NCBI GenBank assembly: GCA_944472155.2
Contig: OX235279.1
Coordinates: forward strand, 47,403,564 to 47,467,563
Direction of reading: 5' to 3'
Source: Trichobilharzia szidati
Taxonomy: Eukaryota; Platyhelminthes; Trematoda; Strigeidida; Schistosomatidae
Length of the DNA stretch: 64,000 bases
Shown here: positions 24,901-34,149 of the stretch, one piece after another
How the letters are laid out: each line of letters opens with the position of its first letter
Position numbering within the stretch: the stretch's first letter is position 1
The notes under the pieces: generated by a model
Told to the model about the DNA's origin: nothing
The model's input: only the letters and a program-made list of their open reading frames with translations
The model's database searches: none
Translations under genes and position numbers: made by a program

Positions 24901-25191
24901 AACGAACTTGGAGATCCTGATGATATTTGGCGTGGCCCTCGAGGCACATCATCTGACTACAAAGTAGGCATTCCTGGTTACGGTCCTACAGGGTTGGTAG
25001 ACAGAAATGGGTCAGTTACAACTGATTTGAGCGATTGGCGTTCAAATCACAGGCTTAGATTGCTGCATCTGGAATATGATGTTCTGCCGCCTACACTTGT
25101 CACAGCTGTAGTAACTGAAAAAGGCACTCTACCGACCACTTCTGTTCCTGTTGTACTTCGAGTAAAACAAGCCTCGCTGCCTATTGTATGA
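9909..25191 (+). CDS. EIF2B4: Translation initiation factor eIF2B subunit delta, seven-exon gene
   Basis: eIF2B is the guanine-nucleotide exchange factor that reloads eIF2 with GTP in the cytosol; delta is one of its three regulatory subunits (alpha, beta, delta). Proposed exons: 9909-9983, 10017-10125, 10156-10218, 10284-10422, 13075-13408, 15205-15615, 24727-25191. All introns are GT-AG and the phases agree throughout, giving 1596 nt and 531 residues, close to the animal length. The N-terminus has the charged LRAERRA helix typical of delta. The C-terminal half is the Rossmann-like fold, with VVDSRP in exon 6 and GAHALL, RMGTAQ and ETYKF in exon 7. Introns grow from about 30 nt at the 5' end to 9.1 kb at the 3' end. 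Exons 5-7 are secure; exons 1-4 rest on splice and phase logic plus weak similarity. Confidence 0.93.
10017..10125 (+). CDS. EIF2B4: eIF2B delta exon 2
   Basis: Continues the basic N-terminal helix (EAQRAAKAASKS) in frame after a 33-nt intron ending TCCTAG. It ends in phase 1 at a GTTAAT donor and is followed by a 30-nt intron (10126-10155). Introns this short are typical of the 5' ends of schistosome genes. Confidence 0.72.
10156..10218 (+). CDS. EIF2B4: eIF2B delta exon 3
   Basis: A 63-nt exon of charged, low-complexity sequence between a 30-nt and a 65-nt intron. The frame would hit a stop at about 10281 if read through. A donor at 10219 and an acceptor after a pyrimidine-rich stretch at 10283 restore the exon 4 frame. 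Other short-intron choices are possible. Confidence 0.55.
10284..10422 (+). CDS. EIF2B4: eIF2B delta exon 4
   Basis: Encodes a stretch matching the delta segment that leads into the regulatory domain (VHLFKHLDQ followed by IGHIG). It ends in phase 2 at a GTATGT donor, and joining to exon 5 makes a glycine codon and continues the similarity. The alternative GTAAGT donor 4 nt downstream would break the frame of exon 5. Confidence 0.75.
10905..11330 (-). pseudogene. Penelope-like reverse transcriptase fragment in intron 4
   Basis: Minus-strand reading frames give a run typical of Penelope-like elements: TEGVVMGSPISPTVTDIFMD, then WWRYVDDIH, then the C-terminal palm segment ending SVYRKPTH. Stops and a frame change interrupt it (an in-frame stop follows IFMD, and the frame shifts after the YVDD motif). 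No GIY-YIG part is attached. It is antisense to the host gene, inside intron 4. Confidence 0.85.
11740..12690 (+). mobile_element. LINE family A fragment, decayed, in intron 4
   Basis: The plus strand contains an FRPGRGCID motif near 11790, then traces of the palm and thumb domains as in the copy at 34150-35940, and finally the family 3' end (a segment near 12540 matches the reverse complement of 25840-25860). There are many stops and at least one internal deletion. It lies in the same direction as the host gene. Confidence 0.7.
13075..13408 (+). CDS. EIF2B4: eIF2B delta exon 5
   Basis: Begins after a strong pyrimidine tract and CAG. It encodes the helical regulatory region of the alpha/beta/delta family: HPSFLALG, RIRGSNERC near the start and the conserved CRPLSV segment further on. 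It ends phase 0 at a GTATGT donor (13409). Upstream of 13075 the open frame is intronic. Confidence 0.93.
13845..13905 (+). repeat. tRNA-like SINE fragment or tRNA pseudogene
   Basis: The stretch has an A-box-like GTGGTAGAGCGCC and a B-box-like GGTTCGAAAT about 35 nt apart. The arms do not form a clean cloverleaf, so a functional tRNA is unlikely. It is in intron 5 of the host gene. Confidence 0.4.
15205..15615 (+). CDS. EIF2B4: eIF2B delta exon 6
   Basis: Starts after TTCGTAG and is in phase 0 at both ends. It encodes the helix and beta strands at the start of the Rossmann-like domain: a segment with GEEIVDRT, then VCTFGYSSLV, then the hallmark VVDSRP near residue 110 of the exon, followed by EGRRML. 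The donor is GTATGA at 15616. This matches the family order closely. Confidence 0.95.
17433..18049 (-). pseudogene. LINE A reverse transcriptase remnant
   Basis: Two open stretches, 18049-17753 and 17717-17433, joined by a frame change. The first has the N-terminal RT segment (HHKTPGPDNLPP and IVPIFKK). The second has a FRSGY motif and VIRAAFDSLN, corresponding to the first catalytic aspartate region with substitutions. The catalytic DD motif is not in an open frame. Inactive. Confidence 0.75.
18566..19375 (-). pseudogene. LINE A APE-type endonuclease remnant
   Basis: The upstream part (19375-19055) carries the ICCISETR segment found in the N-terminal endonuclease of schistosome LINEs; the downstream part (18829-18566) carries NGDRFLQLCADSNLFLAST. 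The middle is not open in one frame. It matches the better copy at 28063-28757. Confidence 0.75.
19947..21020. other. Intron 6 interval with no recognised feature
   Basis: AT-rich intronic DNA. Short open frames (for example minus 20266-20448) show no family features and I see no mobile element. Confidence 0.5.
21020..21700 (-). mobile_element. LINE family A 3'-end fragment in intron 6
   Basis: This stretch aligns by eye with 25550-26190, including a shared block that runs from the terminal AAAGCAAGAGAAG segment through the CCCGAGGACCCCAACCAG block to the coding end. It is severely 5'-truncated, as is usual for target-primed reverse transcription. No coding region survives except the last part of the C-terminal domain. 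Confidence 0.85.
21700..22955. other. Intron 6 interval with no recognised feature
   Basis: AT-rich intronic DNA without a recognisable element. The open frame at 22472-22663 (minus) has no family features. Confidence 0.5.
22960..24620 (-). mobile_element. LINE A fragment split by a nested LINE B insertion
   Basis: The A sequence is recognisable at 22960-23070 (the ACCTCAACCAGG block, as at 25820) and resumes at about 24341, where TTCCAACCTGATTC leads into the A sequence that ends at about 24620. In the A copy at 25800-26190 these two flanks are only some 100 nt apart. The intervening 1.27 kb is LINE B in the opposite direction. Confidence 0.8.
23071..24340 (+). mobile_element. LINE family B (RTE-like) copy, 5'-truncated, nested in LINE A
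   Basis: Plus-strand translation in broken frames follows RT order: a KKGDL region near 23080, a region like FRKSKSC, the FDSINCEDIWKVLQHYGV segment near 23290, then RT palm and thumb to the end. The 3' end reads TGAAGCCGTATGTTCCATTC and finishes in a short GAATAATAATAATT tail, a mark of RTE-clade LINEs. Stops and shifts make it inactive. It is oriented with the host gene. Confidence 0.85.
24727..25191 (+). CDS. EIF2B4: eIF2B delta exon 7 (terminal)
   Basis: Starts after TTTCACTTTAG and follows a 9.1-kb intron. It encodes the most conserved C-terminal part: IVGAHALLSNG, GRMGTAQ, a CAETYKF motif with downstream NELGDPDD, then LEYDVLPP and a terminal VPVVLRVK before the TGA at 25189-25191. The insert between NELGDPDD and the LRLLHLEYD segment appears longer than in the vertebrate proteins as I remember them. 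Confidence 0.97.
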   Translation: MSLVIVGAHALLSNGYVLGRMGTAQVANIAASISHAPTMVCAETYKFWERAHSDAFEYNELGDPDDIWRGPRGTSSDYKVGIPGYGPTGLVDRNGSVTTDLSDWRSNHRLRLLHLEYDVLPPTLVTAVVTEKGTLPTTSVPVVLRVKQASLPIV

Positions 25192-25529
25192 TCTGTATTT
25201 TTGTATTCTTTGCACTTTGAATTATTCTTTGCTATGATGGTATGTTCTTAGGATATATCAAGTTATAAATTAGACGCACAACACTTACTTACTGTGATGC
25301 GTGTACTTTTATTGTATTTTGTGATGGTATATTCTGTTTGATAATATTTGAAGAAAGAAAAAAAAGCAAACCTTTAATATCTGTATGGTAGGTCTGTATA
25401 AAACTTTAGTAATTTCTTCTTCGACTTTTTTTTTATCCTACTCCTACACAAAATGGGTTGCTTATAAAGCATATTTTTCGGCATGCAGTAAAGAGAGATT
25501 TTCGCCTGATACTTGTACTAATTAGTGAT
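25192..25529. other. EIF2B4: 3' untranslated region and flank of eIF2B delta
   Basis: AT-rich DNA between the stop codon and the next LINE. I find no canonical AATAAA signal; the transcript end is not determined. Confidence 0.5.
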
Positions 25530-26108
25530 TAATCTGTCTGTCTGGTCTCAACATAGAACTTTGCACCGATGGGCAACAGTTCGAGTCGCCACTCAGCACA
25601 CAAAGCCAGAGAAGAAGAAGAAGAAGAAAGTAAAAAGAAACGCAAAATAGTGACAATAAACAGAGATATGAGGTCAAAAAAATAGTAATGTCGAAGAACA
25701 ATATAGTTTTATTGGAAATTATAAGTCACAAGGGGTGGTTGCATCTGCGCCATTGAAAACGATTTTGAGCCATTTCACCTATTGTCTCCAGCCATTGGTT
25801 TTTACCGTCCCGAGGACCCCAACCAGGAAGTCTACACCTTCCTACGTGGCTTTAACTAACTTTTGTGAATTTCATTGACTGATGAAGCCGTGTTTTCGTT
25901 TTACCACCATTAGCTCGCTCTTTTCCAACCTGATCCATCCCATGTCAGCTAACATTGCCCGTCGAGGAGGGCGATGGCTAGGCAGGCATGTGTAACACAT
26001 GTCCTAACCATCTCAGTCGATGTAACTTCACAGCCTCGTCTACTGATTTCCCCTCTTTACCTAGCACTCGACACCTAACCTCAATATTGCTCACCTTATT
26101 ATACCACT

Positions 26109-26382
26109 TCACACGGAAGATAGAACGCAGACAGCTAATCTTTTCATATCTTCCACCCTCAATGGCCAGGTCTCACATCCATAAAAGAGGACGGAGCGGA
26201 CTGCTGAGTAGTACACACGCCCTTTGATCGATAGGCAGCCGGATATCACGTCTACCAAGCGAGTGGTGGCGTAAGTCGGCATATGCCGAACGAGCCTTCT
26301 GTATTCGTGCAGAGGTTTCGTCAATGATCAACCCTTTGGGACTGGCTGATGCAACTTCCCAAATAAGTGAAGTGGTCAACAC
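26109..26382 (-). pseudogene. LINE A reverse transcriptase C-terminal remnant
   Basis: Two overlapping frames (26382-26173 and 26324-26109) together give the thumb segment with ISARIQKARSAYADLRHH, then GRVYYSAVRSVLFYGCETWP. A shift near 26220 splits it. The palm with its YADD motif lies upstream in heavily broken frames. Confidence 0.75.
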
Positions 26383-28062
26383 ACTTCACTCCCTATCTCC
26401 GAGCTAGGAGTCAATGTAGTCCAGTCCTGTAGCATCATTTTACATTTGGCGGGAGCGAATCGCATGCCAAATATTCGCAGGTTGCAACTCAAGGTGTTCA
26501 GAAGACTGTATTTTGTCAGCGTCTTCACCCAGGTGGGAGGACTAAATCATCTGCATATTTTAAGTCAACGAGATTGTTCCCTGGTAGCAAGTCAATGCCT
26601 GAGTCTCTAAAGTGAGTTAGAGTTAAGTCCATTAGTAACATCTATGATGAAATTGAATATAAATGGGGATAGTGGACATCCCTGACGGACACCACTAGTT
26701 GTCACCAGCTCAGATGACAACTCGCCGTAAGCTCTCACCTGGTTGGCTGCATGAGTTCGAGTAGAGTGCCTTGATCGGTGCAATGTATTTTCTCAGCATT
26801 CCTTGTACAGCCAAACGTCGCCAGAGTACCTCTCGGTCGACAGAATAGAATGGCGATTTCAGGTCAAGAAATATAACGGATGTTGGTAAATGTGCTTATG
26901 TTCCAGAACCTGTCGAAGGGTGAAGATATGACCAAGACACCCTCTTCCTGGTTTAAAGCCTGCCTGGTTCTCTCGTGTTTGTTCCTCCCGTGGACCGCTT
27001 AGTCTATGCATAATTATTGAGCCTAGAAGTTTACCATATTAGTCAAGCTAATCCCCTTGTGATTATCACAAGAAGACTTGTCTCCCTTCTTGTATATGGG
27101 GATAATCAGTGACTTACACCAACCCAACGGGACTTTCTCTGATTCTTAGACGCTGCCTATTACCTCGGGTAACGCAGACAGTAAACTGTCTCCACCATAC
27201 TTAAATACCTCAGGAGTCATTCCATCGGGCACTGCTGCTCTGCGTTGTTTCAGACTAGTGACAGCCTTAGTAACCTCAGTTAGGGACGGAGGACCTGTGT
27301 CTATATCCCATTCAGGGAGGTGTTAGATGTTCGGTAAGTTGACTATGGTTGCAGGCCAATTAAACTGCTCCTCAAAGTTTTCTTCCTAACGTTCTAATCG
27401 TTTATCCTGGGAGCTATTTATGGTGCCATTTTTCTCAGAGATTGTTTCACTTATCGTTTGCCTTTTGCTACCTGTTTCCCTGATAAGTCTATATAGTTAT
27501 CTGGTGTTACCAATCTCCGATACCTTTTCCATCTCTTCGCTTTTGTCACCCACCACTGTTGGCGGTCGTTACGAAGGCTTCTTGTTAGTTTGCGTTTGAG
27601 TAGCTTTCACTCATCATAATCTGAGCTCGCTGGAATCAGTCTTCTTGCGTCAATCAGTTTGGATGAGGTGGTAGAAATCCAAAGGCTCTTACTAACTTTA
27701 GGTTTCAGGTTATTTACAGCTGTGTCTACAGCTAACTGTATATTGCACCAGGCTTAATCAGGAGTTCTGCTATCGATCTCAGGTAGTCCTTTCCCTATTT
27801 CTTCCTTAAATAGGGACCCAGAGTCCCGATCTATTCGGGGACGTAGCTGCTTCGCTGCCAACAATTTTTGATAACCGCTTAATCGTAGGCATAAACGTGC
27901 GCGAACCAGGGCGTGATCAGAGTCTATGCAGGTATTCCAGAAGGATCGACAGTCTTCTACTAACCTTCGCCAACGATACCTTATCCCTATGTGGTCTATC
28001 TGAGTCCATCGTTGATTTGGTGATAGAGGTCGCCGGGTTACACAGTGTCTCTCTTTGTGCCT

Positions 28063-28757
28063 TTAGTTAGTGCTGACTAGAAATAGATGATTATCTGAGC
28101 AGAGCTGTAGAAGGCGATCACCGTTGTTGGTTCTTCGGCAAGGAACTCCATACGTGCTACCCACATACTTCTCAGTCTGGCACAACTTCCCTACTTGGGC
28201 ATTGAAGTCCCCTGCTAAAACAACTGTGTTTGAACGTTTTACTTTTTGCAGCAAATTGGACAGTTTCAGGTAGAAATCGTCCTTTATTTCATCCGAAATA
28301 CAGTGTGTTGGAGCGCAAGCGGAGATTACAAAAAAGCAATGACGGGTAACACCGTTCTTCCTTCTAACGGACTCGTTCAGACGGACCACACATATACGAC
28401 AATCTACTGGGACCCAGTCAAGAAGTGATTTTTCTGCCCTAACACTCAATGCTATCCCTACACCTGCAAGTCCTGGCGAACTAGCTGAGGGTCTCCTGAC
28501 ACCCTTAAAGTGAATTTTCCAGATTCACCTTGTTGGCCGGGTGAGGTTAAGTGAATAACTATACTCGGGTCTTGTATTCGTGTCTCCGAAACACAACATA
28601 CATCCATGACTCTAGATTCCAGAGTTCTTGCTAGTGATGTCTGTTGTCCGATTTGGCAGAGGGTCCTGACGTTAAATGCTCCCACATGGAGTTGGCGACG
28701 TGGCTTTAAGAGGTTGTCGGGGATATTTCTATGGCTCTCATCGTTGTTTGTGGTCAC
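28063..28757 (-). pseudogene. LINE A APE-type endonuclease, mostly open
   Basis: Two open frames (28757-28458 and 28449-28063) separated by a shift. The first has GAFNVRTLCQIGQQ and VCCVSETRIQDPS, the start of the endonuclease with its catalytic glutamate region. The second has VVLAGDFNAQVG (catalytic D and N) and NGDRLLQLCSDNHLFLVSTN. This is the best-preserved endonuclease in the window; the shift still breaks it. Confidence 0.85.
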
Positions 28758-29470
28758 AGAATAAAGTGCAGATGACTCACTAGCCTGAAGAATAGTACCG
28801 ACTTTAGTAGGAAAGTAAGATGATGGTGATGTGGGTGTAAAAGAGACTGATGCGTAGGAAGGCTTCGTGTGCTTTTGGAAGTGTGTGGGCAGTTGTTACT
28901 TCCCGGTTGTGGACGCCGTGGAAGTTGATTGAGTCTGCGGGTACCTGAAACATAAAGGAGGTTAGTGTTCCGTGACCGCAGAGCCCAAAGGACAACTGCT
29001 TGAGGCTGGTCACACACGACCTGTATGAACTGGTTTATGGGATTGGTTCTGTATAAGTAAACATACCGCCGGTTACGGACCACCGTAGGGTAAATCGGGA
29101 TGTACAATTGTTGGGGTCGACCTTTTCTAACCCCCTCTCTCCGGAGTAGAGAGACAGCATAGCTGGCATGCCTGTCATCTGAGGGAAACACCTTACTGCT
29201 GTTACATCCCTGTTCCCCAGCAGTATGACTTCGTTCACAGCATAGTGTAAAAAGAATTCTTACACAATGTCGGTAACTGCTTTTAGTCTAATCGCTATCC
29301 CAACAACCTTCCTGGCATGGTAGGACCTGCAGGAACAATAGTTCAGCCAGTGTGTAGCTTGTTGGGTCATTGCGATATGCAAGCCCGAGCACCACGTCAA
29401 CGTAGCAGCTATCGGTCGGGAAAATATGATGAAGATCAAAACAATTGTAGAAAATACCCAGCAGAACATA

Positions 29471-29980
29471 AAAGAAGAAAAATAAGAAGTTCAGCAAACA
29501 TTTTCTTCCTGGTGATTTCATTCTCAGAAACTGTATGGTCGGAAGTTTCTTCGCATAAATTAGCATACTTAAAATTATTACTTAATTCTGCATATAGTAA
29601 CGATGGTAGGATATAAAGGAGATAATGATCTTCAGTTTGATAAGGGAGTTCGCAGTTATGACGAGCGATGAATATAAATTACAAGGGACATAGGAACCAA
29701 AATAATGTAGGATTAGGAAAATAGTTGCACGATGTGTACAGTAGGTTCTACTGAAAATGGGGATGGTCAGGCTGTGCATAGAAACAGGTTGAGGTAATAT
29801 TATATTACTGAAGGTTAAAAACAATAAGGGATTGAACAATACTAAATACATGGTAGATGCAGAGGTTGAACTAGCTCCACCTGCTCGATGCATGTGACGA
29901 GGGTTTCTGAGTACTAAGAAGTCGGAAACGTACTGCTTTAGCAGATTCCGGTTTACTTTGTGAGTGACTGTAAACGATGA
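29471..29980. other. Interval with no recognised feature
   Basis: No repeat or gene family recognised. The minus-strand open frame 29582-29986 (134 codons) shows no domain features and overlaps the flank of a Penelope fragment. Confidence 0.5.
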
Positions 29981-29984
29981 GTCC

Positions 29985-30400
29985 ATTGAGTTAGTTGCTG
30001 AGAAGGTGTGTAATTGTATCGCTTCTGATCAAACTGGTCGTGCTGGTGGCATACTCCAAGGATGCTCATAGAACGACCTATAATACTCAGCTCCACAGGA
30101 GCACGTTGAAGTAGTTGTACGTGGGCGTTTGTTCTTCAAATAACCTACAAGCCTTGGTCAGCTTAGGGTTGCTGTAGAGAAGCGACTGTCCTTTCTAAGA
30201 TATCGGCCGCGAAGTCTCAGCTCCTGTATAGAATTTTCCTTGGCATCGAAGTGCTTTCTTTCTTCTACTTTGGTTGGATGTTCCTCTGCACAAACCGTTC
30301 TGGGTATCCATTTTCAACCAGGATCTTGTAGATAAGGGTAGATCTTCTAAGCACTCAATGCTTCACATTCTCCTAGTGCGGTGAGCAACTGAATTGATAA
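29985..30400 (-). pseudogene. Penelope-like element fragment (RT thumb to GIY-YIG)
   Basis: In broken minus-strand frames there is a segment like ILVENGYPERFV near 30330, corresponding to the RT thumb of the copy at 63109, followed by a linker and then STCSCGAEYYRS near 30090, the start of the GIY-YIG endonuclease. No long open frame survives. Recognised by comparison with the other Penelope copies in the window. Confidence 0.6.
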
Positions 30401-30697
30401 GAGCTGTTTTACAATTTAGAATTATCCAATTATTAAAACATGTTAGTGATCTTTTCAAAGTTCCATCATCTCGTCACTACTTCATTCGGAAATCGAATCT
30501 TTGATGTTTTACTTCTAGTGTGAATTTAACTGAAAGGGTGGCAAACTTTTACTGTTTGTTAATTCTTATATTCTACCTTTTCTTCATTGTTGCTCCCCCT
30601 TAATCTCTCCTGGCCTACTTGAGAAAGACTTTGTTACACTGTGAAGGATAAGTGGAGTACAGCTAAACCAACTTGTTAATACTATTGTGGATGCAAG

Positions 30698-31955
30698 AGA
30701 TTATTATTATTATTGTATCCTTTAATTCCTAGAGGAACGTAGAGCTTCAGCCGTGCGTCTCCATTGCCTTCGGTTCTCTGCTAGAGTCTTCACCTGGCTC
30801 CAATTCTGCCCACACGTTTTCATCTCCTCTTCACATGACCTCCTCCAAGTCACCCTCACACTGACGACCAACTCGCCGCTTCCCTTTCGGGTTCCACTCG
30901 AGCAATGGCTTGTCTAGTGATGTCACTTGATGGTTTCTTCAGAGTATGGCCAATCCGTCTCCATTTCTTCCTGCCTATTTTTTTCACAATCGGTTCCTGC
31001 TGTGTTGGTTCGCTCATTGCCAGAGATCTCTGTTGCTTATCAACCCTGGCCATCTGATCTTGAGTGGTATTGAGCGAAGACAACTGTTAATGAAGGTCTG
31101 TAGTTTGTTTGAGATGCTCTTTATGACGCGCTGGCCAAGTCTCTGATCCATCCGTATAGTAGCACTGACTTCACATTGGAGTTGAAAATCCGGATCTTAT
31201 TTTTGATGCTGAGTGCTGTTGACCTCCACACAGACTTGAGAGTAGTGAGAGCTTGTCTTGCTTTTCCGATCCTTGCTTTGATATCCTCGTCAGTTCCGTC
31301 TGCCTGTAGTTGAAACGATGCTTCCCAGGTCGGTGGGTAAAAGAGGTTGTTTCTTTCAGGTTCCTCCCATTTATGCTGATTGTTGTTGTTGTTGTTGCTG
31401 TTGGTGTTGCCCAGGAATCTTCTTCACCTCTGTTTTCTCTATGTTCACCTGAAGTCCTATCTTTGATGCTTCTTCTGCTACCTTGTTGCTTTTCGCTTGC
31501 ATACCTTCCAGTTTGTGGGAAATCAGACATATGTCATCGGCGAAGTCCAGATCCTCCAAGTTTTTTGTGTGAGTCCATTTTATGCCTGTTTCCTCATTCC
31601 CCGCTGTTTGTCACATTATCCAATCTACTGCAATCAGGAGAATCATTGGCGATAGTAGGCAGCCTTGTCTTACTCCTATCCTGACTTCGAAGGATTCCGT
31701 AAGTTTCCCGTTGTGGATTACTTGGCATGCAGCATTGTCGTACACCTGTTGGATGAGATGTATAATTGTCGGTGGCACCCCGTAGTAGCGAAGTAGTTTC
31801 CAAATCACCTCTCGATCGACGCTGTCAAAGGCCCTTTCAAAGTCGATGAAGTTGAGATAGAGAGGTGACTGCCATAGCAAGCTTTGTTCAATGATGATCC
31901 GCAGTGTGGCGATCTGATCAATGCATGACGTTTTATTTTCTCGGACTCTGAAAAT
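30698..31955 (-). mobile_element. LINE family B (RTE-like) copy, 5'-truncated
   Basis: The plus-strand left end reads TTATTATTATTATTGTATCC, the inverted short-repeat tail. On the minus strand the frames give YLNFIDFERAFDSVDREVIW, VRQGCLLSPM, LEDLDFADDICLISHK, then a CAA-repeat (polyglutamine) insert, then RKKWRRIGHTLKKPSS. It is closely similar to the plus-strand copy at 60820-61878. There is a shift between the RT palm and the DDIC motif, so it is not functional. Confidence 0.9.
31611..31880 (-). pseudogene. LINE B reverse transcriptase palm fragment
   Basis: An open 89-codon stretch holding the first catalytic aspartate (NFIDFERAFDSVDREV) and the VRQGCLLSPM motif. It is followed in another frame (31559-31371) by LEDLDFADDIC, the catalytic DD. 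The frame change makes it a pseudogene. Confidence 0.85.
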
Positions 31956-32555
31956 CCTCTATATACACAACTTCCTCCTCGCATCTCATCAGGTAGGACT
32001 AGAAACAACTATGGATTACTTTACGCTCGGACGATTAAGTATAATAACTCTACGATACCTTATTTGGCATGTATTCGATATAATGAGACAGGCGTAAGGC
32101 ATGAAACGACTAACTTACTGCGCAGAAATAAGTAAATGGCCTTTTTTATTCTTTCAATCATCAATACATGTTAATATTTCCACTTGAAGTTTACTTTTTC
32201 TTTCATATTCTTATCGACATTGTTATTAGTGTAAACGCCATCTTAATTATCTCTTCTCGTACAATGTAATGCAAAGAAAAAATCAGAGGCACTTTTGTGT
32301 CTTACACGCTGAAGCTTCCACATTTTATTGAAAGTGCTGTTTGAAACAAAGTCATTATTATTAATAATAAATTCCTTTTAAACACAATTTTCAGCAGAGT
32401 TAAGACAAATCGTAAAAGTGTCGTTGGCATGTCTTTTATACAGTAGTAAGTTGTCGACTGTTGGTTTTAAAAGTTCTGTTTTTCAAGTTAGACATGAAGC
32501 AGTCTCCTCCGGAGTTGTGACAGCAAGATTCACCTCAAAAAGAGGAAAAGTTTCA
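31956..32555. other. Interval with no recognised feature
   Basis: AT-rich DNA with no repeat or coding similarity that I can name. Confidence 0.45.
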
Positions 32556-32559
32556 ATGC

Positions 32560-33560
32560 TACACACCTACGAATAAGGCAGACCAAGAGAAGAAGGAGGG
32601 CTTCTACAGATAACTACTAGAACCGGGATGGTGGCATCAAAATTCTGACTGACGATATGTGAACACTAGGCGAGCTGGGGGCAGACTAGGACACAGGAAG
32701 AGAACTCACCATGGGTGGATAGGTGCTCAGTGAAATTAATGAGGTCGGAAGGTACTCTCCAGAATTCCATGTGTTTATTGATTTTGTGATCGGAGATCAC
32801 CTGTACAAGCACAAGGATATCCATAAATCTATGTGAGTCCCACTAGTTGAGCTTCATCTCAACCTCAAGCAAGTGGAGATGCAAGATAACTCACAATTCT
32901 AGTTCATCACTCAGAAAATGGACACAGCTACAAAGGACACCTTCACGATAGTCATCACGAAAAAGTTGGAGATATTGAGCAGTATCACCGAGAAAACATG
33001 CATCTTAGTTGGGGAGACAAAGACAGACAGACACTTGGATGCTGACTGTGGCCAGGAGGGTGGTGGAATGAAAGGTTAACCAGTGCAGAAGTCAGTTACA
33101 AAAGGATAAGCTGAGCACACTATAAAAAGCAGTGAAGAGAAGTGCTATGAAAGGCAAAATGCACTTACGACACACTGACATTTGAAGCAAAACAGGTCAC
33201 AAGTAAAACAGACGTCACACACCGCATCAAATAACTATGTCGCCAGTTTGGAAAAGATCAAATGGCAATAATAGAGGAAACGCCGGGTTAATCACTTCAA
33301 AAGGCTCGTTAGTTGACGGGAAATGCCATCACCAGCAGCAGGTAACGATTACCCACCATCTACCAAATCAGAAGTCATAAAGTTACTAAAAGCTGAGAAA
33401 ACAACAACAGATGGAATCTTCCAAGTCACTGAAAACGGACACAAGCCTCAGCTGACATGCTAACGCCACTATTGCAGAATGTATGGAAGGAATGTTCGGT
33501 GGAGAATAAACGAGCCGGAAATGTCCAATCAAGAATGAATAAAAGCCTTAAACGCCTCCT
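32560..33560 (+). mobile_element. LINE family B fragment, endonuclease-RT linker, very decayed
   Basis: The plus-strand frames, with many stops, recall the region between endonuclease and RT of RTE-type LINEs: a basic linker, then a PPSTKSEVIKLLKAEKTTT segment near 33360 that fits the RT entry, then about 200 bp of RT start. Identification is by order and weak residue similarity only. Confidence 0.5.
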
Positions 33561-34149
33561 GCTGGTCCTAGTAAATTCGTATTTAATCACTTAAACAACA
33601 TTACAATTAACAGTCCTGTCGAAGGGATTGAAATTTTGTGTCAAACAGGCTACGATACCGCAGTTTCTAACATTTGTAGTTAATAATTTGCAACTGTTGT
33701 CATCGATATCTTAACCCAAAAACCAAAGCTTACCACCTTTTCATAAACAAACTTAAATGGCAACTCAAAGAATTAAGAGGCCGTCAAGATTTGTAATATT
33801 CACTTCCAAACAAACCGTCGGGTGAGATTCTGATGCGCAGAAGTGTATAAATCAACAAAGTGTTGAATCCAGGTTTCAGACAATAGCAAATTTCCTAAGC
33901 CGAATAACGAGAAAAGTATCACTATTCATTCCTAGCGTTCCGAGTTTAACACAGGACTTTCACTCGGTTCTCTGCCATCACTTCCATCTGTTACTCGTCA
34001 GAACTAAATTCAAACTTGACTAGAAATGTTGCCGAATCAGTCGACCTCCATCATCATTTCAACTATGGAATCAAATAGATCCCTATGATAAGATATCAGT
34101 AGTCTGGAGTTCCTTCTACCTGCGTAGACTCCAAATGCGCTCTGGTCAG
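33561..34149. other. Interval with no recognised feature
   Basis: No gene or repeat identified. AT-rich. Confidence 0.45.

Larger units (their letters stand above)
25530..29470 (-). mobile_element. LINE family A copy, near full length, decayed
   Basis: The most complete A copy. On the minus strand: the 5' region 29470-29260 shared with 19940-19750 (the block CCTTCCTGGCATGGTAGGAC and its neighbours); endonuclease 28757-28063; degraded reverse transcriptase 27900-26400; C-terminal domain 26382-26109 with ISARIQKAR and SVLFYGCETWPLRVEDM; and a 3' untranslated region down to about 25530. The 3' end holds a short AAG run. Open frames are interrupted throughout, so it is inactive. It lies 340 bp downstream of the eIF2B delta stop. 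Confidence 0.88.

Noticed and set aside
29582..29986. 134-codon minus-strand open frame
   Set aside because: No domain; it is flanked by and partly overlaps Penelope and LINE debris.
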